Source of the DNA: Gammaproteobacteria bacterium
Lineage (GTDB): Bacteria > Pseudomonadota > Gammaproteobacteria > Steroidobacterales > GCA-2729495
NCBI GenBank assembly: GCA_023383705.1
Contig: JAHDYM010000016.1
Location: 1-43,997 of the forward strand
Length of the DNA: 43,997 nucleotides
Direction: 5' to 3'
Shown in pieces: positions 8,714-18,160 of the stretch. Positions within the stretch are counted from its first letter, which is position 1, and every line of letters starts with the position of its first letter. The notes under the pieces were generated by a model that had not been told where the DNA came from, ran no database searches, and saw nothing but the letters and a program-made list of their open reading frames with translations. The translations under genes were made by a program, and so were the position numbers.

Positions 8714-11245
8714 ATGAATGCCCCTATGGAAACCACCCTCCCCGTCACCGCCGCCCTCCCCGAGCTCGCGGCGGCCCTGTCGCATACCGGGCTCGCGGTC
8801 TTGCAGGCACCGCCCGGCGCGGGCAAGAGCACCGGGGTGCCGCTGGCGCTGCTCGATGCGCCGTGGCTGGCGGGTCAGCGCATGCTGGTGCTGGAGCCGC
8901 GACGACTGGCGGCGCGCGCAGTGGCCAACCGCATGGCCAGCCTGCTCGGCGAGAACGTGGGCGAGACGGTCGGCTACCGGATGCGGCTTGATACCAAAGT
9001 CGGGCCGCGCACGCGCATCGAGGTGGTCACCGAAGGCATCCTCACGCGGCAACTGCAGCGCGACCCGGCGCTCGACGGCGTGGCGCTGGTGATCTTCGAC
9101 GAGTTTCACGAGCGCAGCCTGCAGGCGGATCTCGGCCTTGCATTGACGCTGGATGTGCGCCGCCAGTTGCGGCCGGAGCTGCGCCTGCTGGTGATGTCGG
9201 CGACGCTGGATAGCGCAGCGGTGAGCCGGCTGCTCGACGACGCGCCGCTGATCGCTGCACCGGGCCTCAGCTTCCCGGTGGAAACCCGCTACGCCGAACG
9301 CGACAGCAGCGACCACCTCGACCGCCAGGTCACCGCCGCGATCCACCGCGCACTGCGCGAGGAAACGGGTGACCTGCTGGTGTTCCTGCCGGGTGCCGGC
9401 GAGATCCGCCGCGTGGAAAGCCTGCTCGGCGGCAACATCGAGGCGCAGCTGCACCCGCTGTATGGCGACCTGCCGCGCGAAGCGCAGGAGCGCGCGATCC
9501 AGCCGGCAGCAGACGGCCAGCGCAAGGTGGTGCTCGCCACCAACATCGCCGAGACCAGCCTGACCATCGAGGGCGTGCGCGTGGTGATCGATTCCGGTCT
9601 CGAGCGGCGCAACCTGTTCGATCCGCGCAGCGGCATGAACCGGCTGGAAACCGTGCCGATCTCGCTGGCCTCGGCGGAGCAGCGGCGCGGCCGGGCCGGA
9701 CGACTCGCGCCCGGCGTCTGTTACCGCCTGTGGACCGAGGCCCGGCAGCGCAGCCTCGCCGCGCACACGCCTCCCGAAATCGCCAGCGCGGATCTGGCAC
9801 CGCTGGCACTGGAACTCGCCTGCTGGGGCACGCATGATCCGGCCACGCTGGCCTGGCTGACGCCGCCGCCGGCCGGTCCGCTGGCGCAGGCGCGCGAACT
9901 GCTGCAGACACTCGGCGCGCTCGACGAGCGCGGGCGCATCAGCGCACATGGCCGCGACATGCACAGGCTCGGCACCCATCCACGCCTCGCCCACCTGCTG
10001 TTGCGTGCACAGCAGGCCGGCGTGGCGAGCACCGGCTGCGCGCTGGCGGCACTGCTCGGCGAGCGCGACGTGCTGCGCTCACGACCGAAGGAACGCGACG
10101 CCGACCTGCGCACGCGGCTGGAACTGCTTGCGCGCCAGGCCGATGCCGCCGGCCACCCCGATGCCGACCGGCAGGCGCTGCGCCAGGTGCAGCGGAGCGC
10201 GGAAAGTTTTGCGCGCCAGCTCGGGCTGCGTGGTACGCCGGCGGACATCGACATGCACGCCGCCGGCTGGCTGCTGGCGAGCGCCTATCCCGACCGGATC
10301 GCGCGGGCGCGCACGCCGGGCTCCGGCCGCTATCAGCTCAGCAACGGCCGCGGCGCCTTCTTCGCCGAACCGCAGTCGCTGGCGAACAGCGAGTTCCTCG
10401 CCATCGCGGATCTCGATGCCGGCCAGCGCGAGGCGCGGATCTTCACGGCCGCCCCGCTGGGCCTCGACGAGATCGAAGCGCATTTTGGCGAGGCGATACA
10501 GGACAGCGTGCGCGTGTACTGGGAGGAACGCGAGCAGGCCGTGCTGGCGCGTCGCCAGCGGCGTCTCGGTGAACTGCTGCTGGACGATGCCGCCGTCCGG
10601 AACCCGGACCCCGCGCAGACCGCAGTCGCGATGCTCGCAGGCATCCGCAGCATGGGCCTCGATGCGCTGCCCTGGACAGCGGACTTGCGGCAGTGGCAGG
10701 CGCGCGTGCTGCTGGCCCGCGCCGCGCAGCCGGAAGCGATGCCGCCCTGGCCGGATGTCAGCGATGCGACGCTGGCCGCAACACTCGAGAGCTGGCTGCT
10801 GCCCTGGCTCGAGGGCGTTTCCCGCCGCACGCATCTGGCGCGACTCGAACTGCGCGCCGCCCTGCACGGCCTGCTGGACTGGCAACAGCAGCAGCGGCTC
10901 GAGGAATTTGCGCCCACGCATCTGGCCGTGCCCAGCGGTTCACGCATCGCCATCGACTACCTGGATGGCCCGGTCCCCAGCCTGTCGGTCCGCCTGCAGG
11001 AGGTCTTTGGCCTGCGCGAGACGCCGCGCATTGCCGGCGGGCGCGTCGGCGTGCTGCTCAAGCTGCTGTCGCCGGCACGCCGGCCGGTGCAGGTCACCCG
11101 CGACCTGGAGAGCTTCTGGAAAACCGCCTACCACGATGTGCGCAGGGAACTGAAGGGCCGCTACCCGAAGCACTACTGGCCCGAGGACCCGCACCAGGCC
11201 GAGCCCACGCGGCGCGCGCGGCCGCCGGGGCAGTCGAATCGCTGA
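8714..11245 (+). CDS. hrpB: ATP-dependent helicase HrpB
   Basis: An 843-residue DExH-box helicase of the HrpA/HrpB family, of full HrpB length. Motifs seen are Walker A PPGAGKST (33-40), DEFH (129-132), SAT (162-164) and QRRGRAGR (323-330). The central helicase-associated region and the HrpB C-terminal domain fill the rest, ending with the KGRYPKHYWPEDPH block. The cellular role of HrpB is poorly defined. Its strongly G+C-rich codon use contrasts with the adjacent cas operon, so the boundary near 8.6 kb probably marks the edge of imported DNA. Confidence 0.95.
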   Translation: MNAPMETTLPVTAALPELAAALSHTGLAVLQAPPGAGKSTGVPLALLDAPWLAGQRMLVLEPRRLAARAVANRMASLLGENVGETVGYRMRLDTKVGPRTRIEVVTEGILTRQLQRDPALDGVALVIFDEFHERSLQADLGLALTLDVRRQLRPELRLLVMSATLDSAAVSRLLDDAPLIAAPGLSFPVETRYAERDSSDHLDRQVTAAIHRALREETGDLLVFLPGAGEIRRVESLLGGNIEAQLHPLYGDLPREAQERAIQPAADGQRKVVLATNIAETSLTIEGVRVVIDSGLERRNLFDPRSGMNRLETVPISLASAEQRRGRAGRLAPGVCYRLWTEARQRSLAAHTPPEIASADLAPLALELACWGTHDPATLAWLTPPPAGPLAQARELLQTLGALDERGRISAHGRDMHRLGTHPRLAHLLLRAQQAGVASTGCALAALLGERDVLRSRPKERDADLRTRLELLARQADAAGHPDADRQALRQVQRSAESFARQLGLRGTPADIDMHAAGWLLASAYPDRIARARTPGSGRYQLSNGRGAFFAEPQSLANSEFLAIADLDAGQREARIFTAAPLGLDEIEAHFGEAIQDSVRVYWEEREQAVLARRQRRLGELLLDDAAVRNPDPAQTAVAMLAGIRSMGLDALPWTADLRQWQARVLLARAAQPEAMPPWPDVSDATLAATLESWLLPWLEGVSRRTHLARLELRAALHGLLDWQQQQRLEEFAPTHLAVPSGSRIAIDYLDGPVPSLSVRLQEVFGLRETPRIAGGRVGVLLKLLSPARRPVQVTRDLESFWKTAYHDVRRELKGRYPKHYWPEDPHQAEPTRRARPPGQSNR

Positions 11246-11314
11246 GCCGGAGCATGCGGCATAACGTGACCGGCGGCTGATGCGCGATCCGGGCGGCAGG
11301 CGTAAAGTCGCCCC

Positions 11315-11533
11315 ATGAGCAGCCTCCGCGAAGAAGTGGAAACCCTGCTGCCCAACTGGCGCAGCTGGTACCCCAGCCTGTTCGACGCCGCCGTCGATCT
11401 CGGCGTGATCCGCGCCCGCATCTGTGATCCGAACTCGCTGCTGCTCTCGAACCGCCATGCCAGCGTCCGTGCCGAAGCGGCCCAGGCCCACCGCGAACGC
11501 TGGGAAGCGACGGATAATCCGCCCGAAGAATAG
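11315..11533 (+). CDS. Small conserved-looking protein of unknown function
   Basis: A 72-residue acidic protein with no signal peptide, membrane segment or cysteine motif. It is credited as real because its codons are strongly biased to G/C at the third position, like the neighbours, and it fills most of the gap between hrpB and the GntR gene. The C-terminal half (RAEAAQAHRERWEA) is probably helical. No ribosome-binding site is obvious before the ATG. No function can be offered. Confidence 0.7.
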   Translation: MSSLREEVETLLPNWRSWYPSLFDAAVDLGVIRARICDPNSLLLSNRHASVRAEAAQAHRERWEATDNPPEE

Positions 11534-11580
11534 CCATACCGGGTACCATCAGCCGGAAAATGCGCGGGGGGAAGGCGCAC

Positions 11581-12384
11581 ATGAGACAGTCTGCCGCACG
11601 TCGCAAGCTCGGCTCGGTCGAGCGCACGGTCACGCCGCTCTATCACCAGGTGTACCTGGCGCTGCGCCAGAAAATCCTCAACGGCGAATGTGATCCGAAA
11701 CTCGCCCTGCCCGGCGAGCACCAGCTGGCGGCGCAATACGGCGTATCGCGCGTCACCGTCCGGCGCACGCTGGAAGCGCTGGAACTCGAAGGCCTGGTCA
11801 GCCGGCGTCGGGGCATCGGGACCTTTCCGGTCGAACAGGCAGCCGAGCGGCAGGAACGCTACAACATCGGCGGCCTCATCGGGCAGGCGCCGGGACAGTC
11901 GGCCGGGCAGTCTGCCCGCACGGAAGCCACCACCGTTTCCATCGATGTCATGCCGGCGCCGACGGAAGTCGCCGCGCAGCTCGGGCCGCAACATGCCAAT
12001 GTCACGCGCATCGTGCGTCTGCGCTCGGCCGGCAACGTGCCCTACACGGTGATGAGCGCGTGGCTGCCGCAGCCGGTTGCCGGGACACTTGGCCGCCGTG
12101 CGCTGCAGTCGGATTCACTGCCGATGGCGCTGGAGCAGGCGGGCATGGCGCTGGCGCGCGCCGAGCACTCGATCACCGCCACCATCGCCGATGACCGCGT
12201 CGCCAGCCAGCTGCAGGTTCCGGTCGGCGCACCGCTGATCGCGATGCGCACGCTGTTCAGCGATGCCAACGACACGCCGGTGGCCCTGATCGAAGCGCTG
12301 TTCCGGCCCGACCGCTACGAATACCGCACCACCCTGCTCAGGCGCGGCAGCGGCAAGGAGCGCCGCTGGCAGGCTGTGTATTGA
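11581..12384 (+). CDS. GntR-family (HutC/UTRA type) transcriptional regulator
   Basis: A 267-residue regulator with an N-terminal GntR winged helix (about 19-84, including LPGEHQLAAQYGVSRVTVRRTL split over the recognition helix) and a C-terminal UTRA ligand-binding domain (about 115-260). The ATG at 11581 is chosen over one at 11560 because GGGGGAAGG lies 6 bases upstream. It is convergent with the LLM oxidoreductase gene, and a dyad at 13484-13507 next to that gene is a plausible target. The ligand is unknown; UTRA domains usually bind small metabolites. Confidence 0.92.
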   Translation: MRQSAARRKLGSVERTVTPLYHQVYLALRQKILNGECDPKLALPGEHQLAAQYGVSRVTVRRTLEALELEGLVSRRRGIGTFPVEQAAERQERYNIGGLIGQAPGQSAGQSARTEATTVSIDVMPAPTEVAAQLGPQHANVTRIVRLRSAGNVPYTVMSAWLPQPVAGTLGRRALQSDSLPMALEQAGMALARAEHSITATIADDRVASQLQVPVGAPLIAMRTLFSDANDTPVALIEALFRPDRYEYRTTLLRRGSGKERRWQAVY

Positions 12385-12397
12385 GGACTGCGCCGAG

Positions 12398-12442
12398 GAT
12401 TCGCGGCTGAAGCCGCCCCCGACGATTCGCGGCTGAAGCCGC
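12398..12442. repeat. Tandem pair of REP-like palindromic elements
   Basis: Two identical 19-bp units (GATTCGCGGCTGAAGCCGC) at 12398-12416 and 12424-12442 lie 26 bp apart. Each contains the hairpin GCGGCT-GA-AGCCGC. They fill the gap between two convergent genes and may serve as a two-way terminator or transcript end. Related copies lie at 19441-19465 and 33364-33383. Confidence 0.8.
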
Positions 12443-12444
12443 GC

Positions 12445-13458
12445 CTACTGCGTGTATTTCGGTACCACGTGCTCGCCGATCAGCCGGATCGCCTCGGCCG
12501 GATCGTCATGCAGCCGGAAGCAGATCTCGTTGACGCCGGCAGCGCTGAAGGCATCCAGTTCGTGCAGCTTTCCCGGCAGTTCATCGATGCTGCCGGTCAG
12601 GCTCAGGTTGTCGATCAGCCGGTTGACCAGTTCCTCCGGTACCCCGTCCACCACCCCGGTGCGACTGAGGTAGGACTTGTAGAAGGCGCCCTTGTTCTGC
12701 GTGATGAAATCCGTCTCGTCAGCACTCAGGAATGATTCGAGATACCAGCTGTCCAGCCAGCCACGCAGCAACAACTCGCGCCGCGCTTCACGCAGCGCCG
12801 CCTCCCGATCCTTCTTGAAGTGCCAGGCCCAGATATTGCTGATGCGGTAGCCTTCGACGGGCCGCTTCGCCGCCTGCAACACCTCGCGCACGGTATCGCT
12901 CGTCTTCTGCACGAGACCACGCGGCATGTCGCTGTACATCACGCCGTCGCCGGCCGCGACGCTTGCGCGCAGCATCTTTTCCCGGTTTGCACCGGCATAG
13001 ACCAGTGGCGGCGCATCGGTCGCGTACTTCGGCTGGAAGCCATAAACCTTGAATACCTTGCCGTGATAGGCCAGCGGCTTGTCGGCCGACGATTGCTTGA
13101 CCATCTCGATGGACTCGCGCACCGCCGTCACCCGCTTGTCGGTCTTCATGCCGAGCCGGAGCATCCATTCGCCACCGCCACCGATGACGAGTCCGGCGCG
13201 GCCTCTGGCATATTCGTTCAGGGTGAGGAGCGCATTGGCCATCTTCACCGGGTGCATCTCGTAGGAACTGACGATGCAGACGCCGAGCCGGAGCTTGCTG
13301 GTGGCAAGCACCGCCGGCACCAGCGACAGGAAGGCATCGCGGCTCGACAGGTAGTTCTGCAGCCACATGGTCTGGATGCCGGCACGCTCGCAGAGCCTTG
13401 CCAGTTCGACCAGTTGCTCGGGCGTCTGGTCGGGCTCGAGCAGCACATCTATCTTCAT
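12445..13458 (-). CDS. LLM class flavin-dependent oxidoreductase
   Basis: A 337-residue protein of the luciferase-like monooxygenase superfamily, a TIM-barrel fold using FMN or F420. The opening MKIDVLLEPDQTPEQLVELA and the LVIGGGGEWMLRLG segment match a second copy at 35961-37001 closely, so they are paralogs. No substrate is evident. GGAG lies about 9 bases before the ATG. A 24-bp dyad covers the likely promoter just upstream, and the convergent GntR regulator is the natural candidate to bind it. Confidence 0.9.
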   Translation of the reverse strand: MKIDVLLEPDQTPEQLVELARLCERAGIQTMWLQNYLSSRDAFLSLVPAVLATSKLRLGVCIVSSYEMHPVKMANALLTLNEYARGRAGLVIGGGGEWMLRLGMKTDKRVTAVRESIEMVKQSSADKPLAYHGKVFKVYGFQPKYATDAPPLVYAGANREKMLRASVAAGDGVMYSDMPRGLVQKTSDTVREVLQAAKRPVEGYRISNIWAWHFKKDREAALREARRELLLRGWLDSWYLESFLSADETDFITQNKGAFYKSYLSRTGVVDGVPEELVNRLIDNLSLTGSIDELPGKLHELDAFSAAGVNEICFRLHDDPAEAIRLIGEHVVPKYTQ

Positions 13459-13483
13459 CGCCGGTCTCCGGAGCTGGGTGCCT

Positions 13484-13507
13484 AAATGTATTGTACTACA
13501 TACATTT
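13484..13507 (-). promoter_or_regulatory. 24-bp dyad over the LLM oxidoreductase promoter
   Basis: Perfect 8-bp arms AAATGTAT and ATACATTT flank an 8-base centre, starting 26 bp before the LLM ATG. On the minus strand TACAAT, a good -10 hexamer, lies inside the dyad, so a protein bound here would block RNA polymerase. The -35 is weak. Confidence 0.6.
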
Positions 13508-13703
13508 GAGGAATCGGCTCCGCCACGATGATCGTTGCGATCGTGGGCGTGCGGTTTTGTCGTTCGCCTACGTTTGCATCGTGTTGACGCAGGGGCTTGG
13601 CAGACTCAGTCCATTGTGTGTTTTTATGACCTATACTCGCCCGCCTTTGGCTGCTTGCACCCTCCGCCGGTGCGTGCGTTTCGGCAACCCCCGGGAGCTT
13701 GTG

Positions 13704-14789
13704 ATGCATCGTTCGTTCGCCATTTCCGTCCTGTTGCTCGCGGCCACCGTGCATGCGCAGGATGCCCAGGTCGTCATCAATGCCAGTCAGCGCGCTGCGC
13801 TCGGCATCGTGACGGGACCGCTGTCTGCAGATGCGGGTGCAGCGGCGGTCGGACTGCCGGCCACGGTGCGGGTGCCGCCCGACAGCGAACGGGTGATCGC
13901 TGCGCCACTGGCGGGCATGGTCGCCCGCGTACTGGTTGCGCCGGGCGACCAGCTCAAGGCCGGGCAGCCGGTAGTGACCCTGCGCAGCGAGGAACTGGCG
14001 GCCGCCCAGCGCGATACGGCGGCGGCGGCCGTGCAGGCGCAGCTCGCCGAGGAATCGGCCCGGCGCGACGAAGCCCTCTTCGCAGAAGGCATCGTGCCCG
14101 AATCACGTCTGCAGGCGACGCGTGCGGCCCTGGTCCAGGCGCGGGCCCAGCTCGCGGAGCGACGCGCCTCGCTGCGTCTCATGGGCTTTGCGGCGGCCGA
14201 GGTGGCCAAGGCGGAACTGGGTGAGGAACTCAGCGACAGCGTCAGCCTGGCAGCGCCCATCGCTGGCACCGTGCTGGAAGTACCGGCGGCAACCGGGGCC
14301 CGCGTCGACGCGGCTACCCCGCTGGCGCACATCGCGAACCTCGGCACCCTCTGGCTGGAAATCCAGGCGCCGGTGGAGAAAGCGTCGCGCGTCCGCCCTG
14401 GCCAGAAGGTCGCCGTACCCGGCACCCGCGCGCAGGGCACGGTTCTCGTCGTGGGCAGCAGCGTCAGTGCTGCACAGACAGTGGTCATCCGCGCGCAGGT
14501 GGGGAATCCTGCCGGCGAGTTGCGCCTCAACCAGCAAGTGACTGCCAGCATCGAGAGACCCTCCGGCGAGCGCCAGTGGCGGGTGCCGATCCGTGCCATC
14601 GTCAGCCAGGACGGCAAGGACTGGGTGTTTGTCGAGCGGCCCCAGGGGTTTGAACCGATGGCCGTGCAGGTAATCTCGCGCGCCCCGCAGTCTGCGGCGG
14701 TACTGGGGCCATTCAAGGGCAGTGAGCGCGTCGTGGTGGAGGGCATCGCTGCAGTGAAGGCGGCCTGGCAGGGCATTGGAGGCGAGTAA
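13704..14789 (+). CDS. RND efflux periplasmic adaptor (CzcB/CusB-like)
   Basis: A 361-residue membrane-fusion protein that would link the inner-membrane pump to the outer-membrane factor. The N-terminus (MHRSFAISVLLLAATVHA) is a signal peptide. Lipoyl-like halves (AAPLAGMVARVLVAPGDQL near 70 and AAPIAGTVLEVPA near 190) flank an alanine-rich coiled-coil hairpin, followed by a beta-barrel and membrane-proximal domain. The ATG at 13704 has GGGAG upstream; longer in-frame starts lack support. It is the first gene of a four-gene operon whose next ATG follows the TAA directly. Confidence 0.92.
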   Translation: MHRSFAISVLLLAATVHAQDAQVVINASQRAALGIVTGPLSADAGAAAVGLPATVRVPPDSERVIAAPLAGMVARVLVAPGDQLKAGQPVVTLRSEELAAAQRDTAAAAVQAQLAEESARRDEALFAEGIVPESRLQATRAALVQARAQLAERRASLRLMGFAAAEVAKAELGEELSDSVSLAAPIAGTVLEVPAATGARVDAATPLAHIANLGTLWLEIQAPVEKASRVRPGQKVAVPGTRAQGTVLVVGSSVSAAQTVVIRAQVGNPAGELRLNQQVTASIERPSGERQWRVPIRAIVSQDGKDWVFVERPQGFEPMAVQVISRAPQSAAVLGPFKGSERVVVEGIAAVKAAWQGIGGE

Positions 14790-17700
14790 ATGATCGATCG
14801 CCTGATCGAGTTCTCGCTCACCCAGCGCTTGCTGGTGCTGGGCCTCACGCTGCTGCTGGTAGGCGCGGGGGTGCAGGCCTGGCGCGCGCTGCCGATCGAC
14901 GCCTTCCCGGACATCTCCACCACGCAGGTGAAGATAATCCTCAAGGCGCCGGGCATGACGCCGGAGGAAATCGAGGCGCGTATCGCCGCGCCCATCGAGA
15001 CCGAGATGCTGGGTATCCCGCGCCAGCGCATCCTGCGCTCGATCTCGAAATACGGGCTCACCGACATCACCGTGGACTTCGAGGACAGCGCCGACATCTA
15101 CTGGGCACGCAGCCAGGTGGCCGAGCGCCTCAACAACGTGCTGGCGGATCTGCCCGATGGCGTAACCGGCGGCCTGGCGCCCATCACCACGCCGTTGTCC
15201 GACGTGTACATGTTCACCGTGGAGGGCGAGACGCTCAGCCTTGCCGAGCGGCGCGCGCTGCTCGACTGGGTGATCCGCCCGCAGTTGCGCACCCTGCCGG
15301 GTGTTGCCGACGTCAACTCGCTGGGTGGACTGGTGAAGACCTTCGAGGTGGCGCCGGACAACGCGGCCATGGCGGCGCGCGGCGTGACGCTGGCCGAACT
15401 GGCCGGGGCCATCGAGGCCAGCAACCGCAACGACGGTGCCGGCCGGTTGGTGGACGGCGAGGAAGTCTGGCTGCTGCGGGTCGAGGGTGCGGTGCAGAGC
15501 CTCGAGCAACTCGCCAGCATCGTGGTCAAGGATATCGCCGGCGTGCCGGTGCGCGTGGCCGACGTGGCCACCGTGCACCTCGGCGCACTCACGCGCTACG
15601 GTGGCGTCACCCACAACGGCGAGGGTGAGACCGTGCAGGGTCTGGTGCTCGCGCTGCGAGGTGCCAACGCCCAGCAGGTGACCGCCGCAGTCGAGGCCCG
15701 GCTGGCCGCGATCTCGCCCACGCTGCCCGAGGGCGTGAGCATCCAGCCGTTCTACAACCGCTCGGTGCTGGTCGAGCACGCCGTGGACACCGTGTCCACC
15801 GCACTGCTCGAAGCCGGCGTGCTGGTGCTGGCCCTGCTGCTGCTCTTCCTCGGCAATGTCCGGGCCGCCCTCACCGTGGCGCTGACACTGCCGCTTGCGG
15901 CGCTGGCAACCTTCCTGCTGATGCGCCAGATGGGCCTGTCGGCCAACCTCATGAGCCTCGGCGGCCTCGCCATCGCCATCGGCATGCTGGTCGACGGCGC
16001 GGTGGTGGTGGTGGAGAACATCGTCACCCACCTCGCCCACGACGACAGCCGTCAGAGCAAGCTCCACCAGGTATTCTGCGCGGTGTGCGAGGTGGGTGCG
16101 CCGGTGGTCTCCGGCGTGCTCATCATCATGATCGTGTTCATGCCGTTGCTGACCCTGGAAGGCATCGAAGGCAAGTTGTTCGTGCCGGTGGCGCTCACCA
16201 TCGTCTTCGCGCTGGGGGCTGCATTGCTGCTCTCGCTCACCGTCGTGCCGGTGCTCGCCTCATGGCTCCTGAAGACCGGTGCCCACGAGGATCCCTGGCT
16301 GCTGCGCCAGGCGGTGCGCATCTACACGCCGATACTGGATTTTGCGCTGGCGCGGACCCGCCCGGTGATGGTCGCAGCTGTCGCCCTGCTGGCCCTGGCG
16401 GCCGTGCTCTTTCCCTTCATCGGCAAGTCCTTCATGCCGACGCTGGACGAGGGCGACCTGCTGCTGCAGCTGGAGAAGCTGCCTTCCATCAGCCTCGATG
16501 AGAGCATGGAGCTCGACCTCAAGGTGCAGCGGGCCATCATGCGCCAGGTGCCCGAGATCACCGGGGCGGTGATGCGGGTGGGGTCCGACGAGATCGGGCT
16601 CGATCCCATGGGCCTCAACGAGACCGATGGCTACCTGGTCCTGAAGCCGATGGATGAATGGCGGCAGCGGGACAAGGAGTGGCTGATCGGGGAGATCCGC
16701 CAGGTGCTGGGTGAATTCCCCGGCATCAGCTTCGGCTTCACCCAGCCCATCGACATGCGCGTCTCGGAGATGCTGACCGGCAGCCGCGGCGACCTGGCGG
16801 TGAAGATATTCGGTACCGACACCGAGACCCTCAACCGCCTGGCCGACCAGGTGGAAACCATCATTGCTTCGGTGCGCGGGGCGCAGGACGTCCTCAGCAA
16901 GAAGAACGAGGGCGTGCAGTATCTGCAGGTCCGGGTGGATCGCCTCGCTGCCGGCCGCCACGAGCTGACCGTCGACGATATCTCTGCCTTCCTCAAGACC
17001 CAGATCGAGGGCATGCAGCTCGGCATCGTCCAGGAGGGCATGCGGCGTACGCCGCTGGTGATGCGGGCAGGCGAGGATATACGCATGTCCCCTCCGCTGT
17101 TCGAGTCCCTGCGCATCCCGACGCCGAGTGGCAACGCCATCGCGCTGCATGAGGTGGCCCGGCTGGAGCGCACCGACGGCCCGGTAGCCATCAACCGCGA
17201 GAATGCTGCGCGCTACGTGACGGTGCAGAGCAACGTCGCGGACCGCGACCTGGTCGGCTTCGTCGACGAGGTGCGGGTGCGCCTTGGCAAGGAACTGCAG
17301 CTGCCGGAGGGTTATCGCGTGGTCTACTCCGGCCAGTTCGAGAATCAGCAGCGCGCGGCGGCCCGCCTCGCCCTCGTCGTGCCGGTTTCGCTCGCGCTGA
17401 TCTTTGCGCTGCTGTTCACCACCTTCCACTCGCTCAGGCAGGCCGTGCTGGTGCTGGCCAACGTGCCCTTCGCGCTGGTGGGCGGGGTCGCGGCTCTCTT
17501 CATCAGCGGGGAGTACCTGTCGGTGCCGGCATCGGTGGGCTTCATTGCGCTGCTCGGCATCGCCGTACTCAACGGCGTGGTGATGGTCAGCTACTTCAAC
17601 CAGCTGGCCGGGCAGGGCCTGCCCGCCACCAGCGTGGTGCGCGACGGTGCGCTGCGCCGGCTGCGCCCCGTGCTGATGACCGCCAGCATCACGGCCTTTG

Positions 17701-17858
17701 GCCTGGTGCCGCTGCTGCTGGCCACGGGGCCGGGATCGGAGATCCAGAAGCCGCTGGCCATCGTCGTGATCGGCGGACTGGTGTCGTCCACGGCGCTGAC
17801 ACTCGTCCTGCTGCCGGTGCTCTACCGGCGCTTCATCCTGGGAGGTGATCCGCAATGA
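14790..17858 (+). CDS. Heavy-metal-type RND efflux pump (CzcA/CusA family)
   Basis: A 1022-residue inner-membrane proton antiporter of the HME-RND family. The N-terminus holds TM1 and the typical ALPIDAFPDISTTQVKI stretch. The TM4 region near residues 388-410 reads AIAIG-x3-DGA-x3-VEN, with the proton-relay Asp and Glu. The DFG of Zn/Co CzcA pumps is absent, so the transported metal is not assigned. It overlaps the next gene by 4 bp. No regulator or sensor kinase lies beside the operon. Confidence 0.93.
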   Translation: MIDRLIEFSLTQRLLVLGLTLLLVGAGVQAWRALPIDAFPDISTTQVKIILKAPGMTPEEIEARIAAPIETEMLGIPRQRILRSISKYGLTDITVDFEDSADIYWARSQVAERLNNVLADLPDGVTGGLAPITTPLSDVYMFTVEGETLSLAERRALLDWVIRPQLRTLPGVADVNSLGGLVKTFEVAPDNAAMAARGVTLAELAGAIEASNRNDGAGRLVDGEEVWLLRVEGAVQSLEQLASIVVKDIAGVPVRVADVATVHLGALTRYGGVTHNGEGETVQGLVLALRGANAQQVTAAVEARLAAISPTLPEGVSIQPFYNRSVLVEHAVDTVSTALLEAGVLVLALLLLFLGNVRAALTVALTLPLAALATFLLMRQMGLSANLMSLGGLAIAIGMLVDGAVVVVENIVTHLAHDDSRQSKLHQVFCAVCEVGAPVVSGVLIIMIVFMPLLTLEGIEGKLFVPVALTIVFALGAALLLSLTVVPVLASWLLKTGAHEDPWLLRQAVRIYTPILDFALARTRPVMVAAVALLALAAVLFPFIGKSFMPTLDEGDLLLQLEKLPSISLDESMELDLKVQRAIMRQVPEITGAVMRVGSDEIGLDPMGLNETDGYLVLKPMDEWRQRDKEWLIGEIRQVLGEFPGISFGFTQPIDMRVSEMLTGSRGDLAVKIFGTDTETLNRLADQVETIIASVRGAQDVLSKKNEGVQYLQVRVDRLAAGRHELTVDDISAFLKTQIEGMQLGIVQEGMRRTPLVMRAGEDIRMSPPLFESLRIPTPSGNAIALHEVARLERTDGPVAINRENAARYVTVQSNVADRDLVGFVDEVRVRLGKELQLPEGYRVVYSGQFENQQRAAARLALVVPVSLALIFALLFTTFHSLRQAVLVLANVPFALVGGVAALFISGEYLSVPASVGFIALLGIAVLNGVVMVSYFNQLAGQGLPATSVVRDGALRRLRPVLMTASITAFGLVPLLLATGPGSEIQKPLAIVVIGGLVSSTALTLVLLPVLYRRFILGGDPQ

Positions 17859-18160
17859 GCCTGGTACAACTGACGCTGGTCGCGCCCCGCCGGCTGGAGG
17901 ATGCGCTGGTGGAAGGCCTGCTGGCGAACCCGGAGTGGACGACCGGTTTCACGATGGCGTGGGCAGAGGGCCATGGTACGCGGGGCGAGGTCCTGAGTGT
18001 CCAGGAGGAAGTGCGCGGGCGCGCCGACCGCTGCGTGGTCCAGGTCGTGATCGAGGCGCAGCTCGCCCAGCAGCTCATCGACAAGCTGAAGGCCGCCCTG
18101 CCGGCGCGGGAAGTCATTTACTGGATCTTGCCCGTGACCGCGATGGGGAGGCTGGCATGA
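17855..18160 (+). CDS. DUF3240-like protein of the metal efflux operon
   Basis: A 101-residue cytosolic protein resembling DUF3240 members, which are small ferredoxin-fold-like proteins often placed between HME-RND pump and outer-membrane genes. The N-terminal LVQLTLVAPRRLEDALVEGL and the C-terminal VIYWILPVTAMGRL fit that pattern. It overlaps the pump gene and the outer-membrane factor gene by ATGA at each end, implying strict coupling. The function is not established; a metal-sensing or PII-like accessory role would be a guess. Confidence 0.82.
   Translation: MSLVQLTLVAPRRLEDALVEGLLANPEWTTGFTMAWAEGHGTRGEVLSVQEEVRGRADRCVVQVVIEAQLAQQLIDKLKAALPAREVIYWILPVTAMGRLA

Noticed and set aside
8711..9994. 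A 427-residue minus-strand frame opposite hrpB
   Set aside because: Antisense frame in high-G+C DNA, rich in Arg, Ala, Gln and His with no domain; hrpB is unambiguous.
13398..13703. N-terminal extension of the RND adaptor by about 100 residues
   Set aside because: It would bury a good signal peptide and overlap the LLM gene and its dyad; ATG 13704 has a ribosome-binding site.
14103..16067. A 654-residue minus-strand frame over the efflux genes
   Set aside because: Its His/Arg/Gln-rich composition is typical of antisense frames, and it spans two well-supported genes.
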